Positions 4,751 to 6,702 of a DNA stretch of 6,702 nucleotides are shown here, piece after piece; the stretch's first letter is position 1, and each line of letters begins with the position of its first letter. The stretch spans positions 1-6,702 of the forward strand of contig JAHIYS010000194.1 in the NCBI GenBank assembly GCA_018814965.1, written 5' to 3'. Origin of the DNA: Gammaproteobacteria bacterium. Its GTDB lineage: Bacteria > Pseudomonadota > Gammaproteobacteria > UBA9339. The notes under the pieces were generated by a model. The model was not told the origin of the DNA and did no database searches. It saw only the letters and a program-made list of their open reading frames with translations. The position numbers were made by a program, and so were the translations under genes.

Positions 4751-6702
4751 ATGCTTAAATTACGTTTTTTTTGTAAGGTCATTTTAGCCGTATTAGTTGG
4801 TTTTGGGATGATTCTTCTTTCTGGCTTGATTGTGGCTAGTCCACAGGGAGGAGAGGTAAAGGCTGGTGATATTACCATTGGTAGTGATATCAATAATGAT
4901 ATCGATACTCTTATTACACAGCAAAGCCAAAAAGGGATAATTGATTGGCAGAGTTTTAGTATTGGAACTGCTGAACACACCCATTTCGCACAACCTGGAG
5001 CAAATGCTATAACGCTTAATCGCGTTGTAGGGGCTAATATTTCTTCTATTTTGGGGCGACTTACTGCTACTGGAAAAATCTTTTTAGTCAATCCATCAGG
5101 TATTATTTTTGGCCCTAATTCTCGTATTGACGTCGCTGGACTTCTGGCAACTACAGCTAATATAAGCAATGAGGATTTTCTAGCAGGAAACTATTATTTC
5201 GTTCAAGGCCCTGGTGGAGGAAGAATTATTAACCAAGGGTACATAAAAGCAGCAGAGAACGGTCTGGTATTCTTGGTAGCTCCATTAGTTGAAAATACTG
5301 GAGTTATAGAAGCTAATTTAGGAAAAGTGGTTTTAGGTTCTACGCCAGCTAATAGTACTTATGTTCTAGATTTTTATGGTGATCAACTTCTGCAATTTGC
5401 TATATCCTCAGATATTGGGACGGATATTAATAACTCTATAACGCAAAGCGGTAAAATCATTGCCCATGGTGGAAAAGTATTGCTTACGGCTAATACTGCA
5501 AAGAGTGTGGTTGATCAAGCCATTAATATGAGCGGTATTATTGAAGCTAATACTATTGCTAGCAAACATGGTGAAATTGTTTTATTAGGTGGTGACAAGG
5601 GTACAGTTTCAGTAACAGGTAAGCTAATAGCTCGGGGTGAAAAAGAGGGCGAAAGTGGTGGTGCAATAAGAATTCAAGGCGAGAGAATTGGTTTATTTCA
5701 AAATGCTATTATTGATGTATCGGGTATGTCTGGAGCGGGTAATGTATTAATTGGAGCTAGGTATCTTGGCGATACTATCGTACCAACAGCATCATCTACC
5801 TATGTTGGTCCCAATGCTAATATTTTTGCAAATGCTCTTACTTATGGTCCAGGGGGTAATATAATAATATGGTCTGATCAAGCAACTCGGTTTTATGGTA
5901 AAGCTGAAGCGCGAGGAGGGGTTGTTGGTGGAGCTGGTGGTTTTGTTGAGACCTCAAGTAAGAATTGGATAGATGTTGGTGGGGCTCGGGTTGATGTTAG
6001 TGCTCCAATGGGTGAGGTTGGCACTTGGTTATTAGATCCTTATAACGTAGATATAGTTAGTGGTACTCCACCATCACCAGACGGCACTTGGGATACTGGA
6101 AGTGATCCATTTATTTGGTCTGCTGATAGTAATAACTCGCAATTATATGTTGAGGATATTTTACTAAATTTAGCTACTGCTAATGTTGAGGTAAATACAG
6201 GTATTGGTGGTCCTCAGGTCGGTAATATCAGCCTTTTGGTTGCTTTGAATTATCCTGGTCTTGATTCTCGTACTTTAAGTCTAATTGCTGCGAATGATAT
6301 AGATATTGATGCTGCTATAACCGGGATAAATTTGGATTTGATTTTGCAAGCTGGGGCGTCTGGTGTAATTAGCATTAACAATAACGGAATTAATATTAAT
6401 ACCTTAACCACTCTAGGTGGGATTACTGGTATTAACGCTGATGCAATAACTACAGTAGGATCACAGCTATATAACAATCCCGTCGTTTTAGGTGCTACTA
6501 CAACATTAAGGACTACGGGTGCTGGAAATATAACTTTTGTTGACACAGTAAATGGTGGTTTTGGTTTGGGGATTGATGCAGCAGGAAATACAACCTTTGG
6601 AGGTGTAATTGGTGGTACAACTCCTCTTGCTTATCTTGATGTTACATCTGGTGTCGTTACTAATATTAATACAAATACTATTACTACTACAGGAACCCAA
6701 GA
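4751..6702 (+). CDS. TpsA: filamentous-haemagglutinin-like two-partner secretion exoprotein, 3'-truncated by the window edge
   Basis: This gene encodes the likely substrate of the adjacent TpsB: a large surface or secreted beta-helical protein, probably an adhesin. The frame is open for 650 codons to the right edge without a stop. Residues 1-29 form a Sec signal peptide (Lys/Arg at 3, 5 and 9, hydrophobic core 10-28, cleavage after Ala29, IVA|SPQGG); there is no extended signal-peptide region. The TPS (haemagglutination-activity, PF05860-like) domain spans about 30-280 with the expected landmarks IIDWQSFSIG (Trp66), LNRVVG (89-94) and NPSGIIFG (114-121), a variant of NPNGI. A middle block carries GGFVETS (396-402), then GARVDVSAP and GTWLLDPYNVDI (424-435), a module known from many large FHA-like proteins. 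From about residue 552 the sequence becomes Gly/Thr/Asn/Ile-rich and repetitive. No C-terminal toxin or anchor can be judged because the end is missing. It could be an adhesin, a contact-dependent inhibition protein or another TPS effector; adhesin is the default inference. Confidence 0.94.
   Translation, partial: MLKLRFFCKVILAVLVGFGMILLSGLIVASPQGGEVKAGDITIGSDINNDIDTLITQQSQKGIIDWQSFSIGTAEHTHFAQPGANAITLNRVVGANISSILGRLTATGKIFLVNPSGIIFGPNSRIDVAGLLATTANISNEDFLAGNYYFVQGPGGGRIINQGYIKAAENGLVFLVAPLVENTGVIEANLGKVVLGSTPANSTYVLDFYGDQLLQFAISSDIGTDINNSITQSGKIIAHGGKVLLTANTAKSVVDQAINMSGIIEANTIASKHGEIVLLGGDKGTVSVTGKLIARGEKEGESGGAIRIQGERIGLFQNAIIDVSGMSGAGNVLIGARYLGDTIVPTASSTYVGPNANIFANALTYGPGGNIIIWSDQATRFYGKAEARGGVVGGAGGFVETSSKNWIDVGGARVDVSAPMGEVGTWLLDPYNVDIVSGTPPSPDGTWDTGSDPFIWSADSNNSQLYVEDILLNLATANVEVNTGIGGPQVGNISLLVALNYPGLDSRTLSLIAANDIDIDAAITGINLDLILQAGASGVISINNNGININTLTTLGGITGINADAITTVGSQLYNNPVVLGATTTLRTTGAGNITFVDTVNGGFGLGIDAAGNTTFGGVIGGTTPLAYLDVTSGVVTNINTNTITTTGTQ
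6446..6702 (+). repeat. Start of a ~78-residue tandem repeat array in TpsA
   Basis: Within the TpsA reading frame, ITTVGSQ (from 6446, residue 566) recurs as ITTTGTQ (from 6680, residue 644), 234 bases or 78 codons later. The preceding halves also align: LTTLGGITGINADAITT (from 6404) against LDVTSGVVTNINTNTITT (from 6635). One full unit is visible, with inner landmarks NPVVLGATTTL, GAGNITFVDTV and TTFGGVIGGTTPL. The next unit is cut by the right edge. The pattern resembles Gly/Thr-rich repeats of large surface proteins, in which each unit adds rungs to a beta-solenoid. Only one period is seen, so copy number is unknown. Confidence 0.6.

Noticed and set aside
4876..4908. Repeated GATATC words near the start of tpsA as a binding site
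   Set aside because: The two copies fall in frame and encode the Asp/Asn/Ile-rich stretch of the mature N-terminus; coding content explains them.
4711..5169. 152-codon minus-strand frame opposite the tpsB end and tpsA start
   Set aside because: It lies antisense to a clear signal peptide and TPS domain, has no identifiable domain or ribosome-binding site, and is explained by the codon bias of the + strand genes.
6250..6702. Minus-strand frames opposite the TpsA repeat region
   Set aside because: They are low-complexity mirrors of Gly/Thr/Asn/Ile-rich coding sequence. The + frame is continuous with the TPS domain, so these are shadows.

Overview
The window is a low-GC (roughly 35-40% by eye) bacterial segment with four genes, all on the + strand. 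Two are housekeeping genes and two form a two-partner secretion (TPS, type Vb) locus. From left to right: the C-terminal two thirds of ribonuclease R (rnr, cut by the left edge), the ribosome-associated GTPase HflX, an outer-membrane TpsB transporter of the ShlB/FhaC/HecB family, and the first ~650 codons of its likely TpsA substrate, a large filamentous-haemagglutinin-like adhesin that runs off the right edge.

The organism is probably a Gram-negative proteobacterium, because a signal peptide, POTRA domains and an outer-membrane barrel are all present. Gammaproteobacteria are favoured: RNase R and HflX read very like the E. coli proteins, and in E. coli rnr and hflX lie a few genes apart in the hfq-hflX-hflK-hflC...purA-nsrR-rnr neighbourhood. 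Here they are direct neighbours, with no hfq between them. The low GC would suit a host-associated or intracellular lineage, but nothing in the window proves this.

Region by region: rnr ends at 1606. A 38-base gap carries a GGGAG Shine-Dalgarno but no in-frame ATG, GTG or TTG at the position where homology says HflX begins; the best-placed codon is ATA at 1645. HflX also stops about 50 residues short of the E. coli protein. A 141-base intergenic region (2743-2883) holds overlapping small inverted repeats and weak promoter candidates, and marks the change from housekeeping to secretion genes. TpsB (2884-4716) and TpsA (from 4751) are 34 bases apart and look like one operon.

Functionally, RNase R degrades structured RNA and HflX splits or rescues ribosomes; both belong to RNA and translation quality control. 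TpsA would cross the inner membrane by Sec, be recognised through its N-terminal TPS domain by the TpsB POTRA domains, and be threaded through the TpsB barrel to fold as a beta-helix on the cell surface. The end of the window reaches the start of a repeat region with a period of about 78 residues, so the full TpsA is probably much longer. I found no tRNA, rRNA, CRISPR array, insertion sequence or convincing terminator. I found no clearly undescribed system. The points most worth checking are the HflX start and missing C-terminus, and the TpsA architecture.
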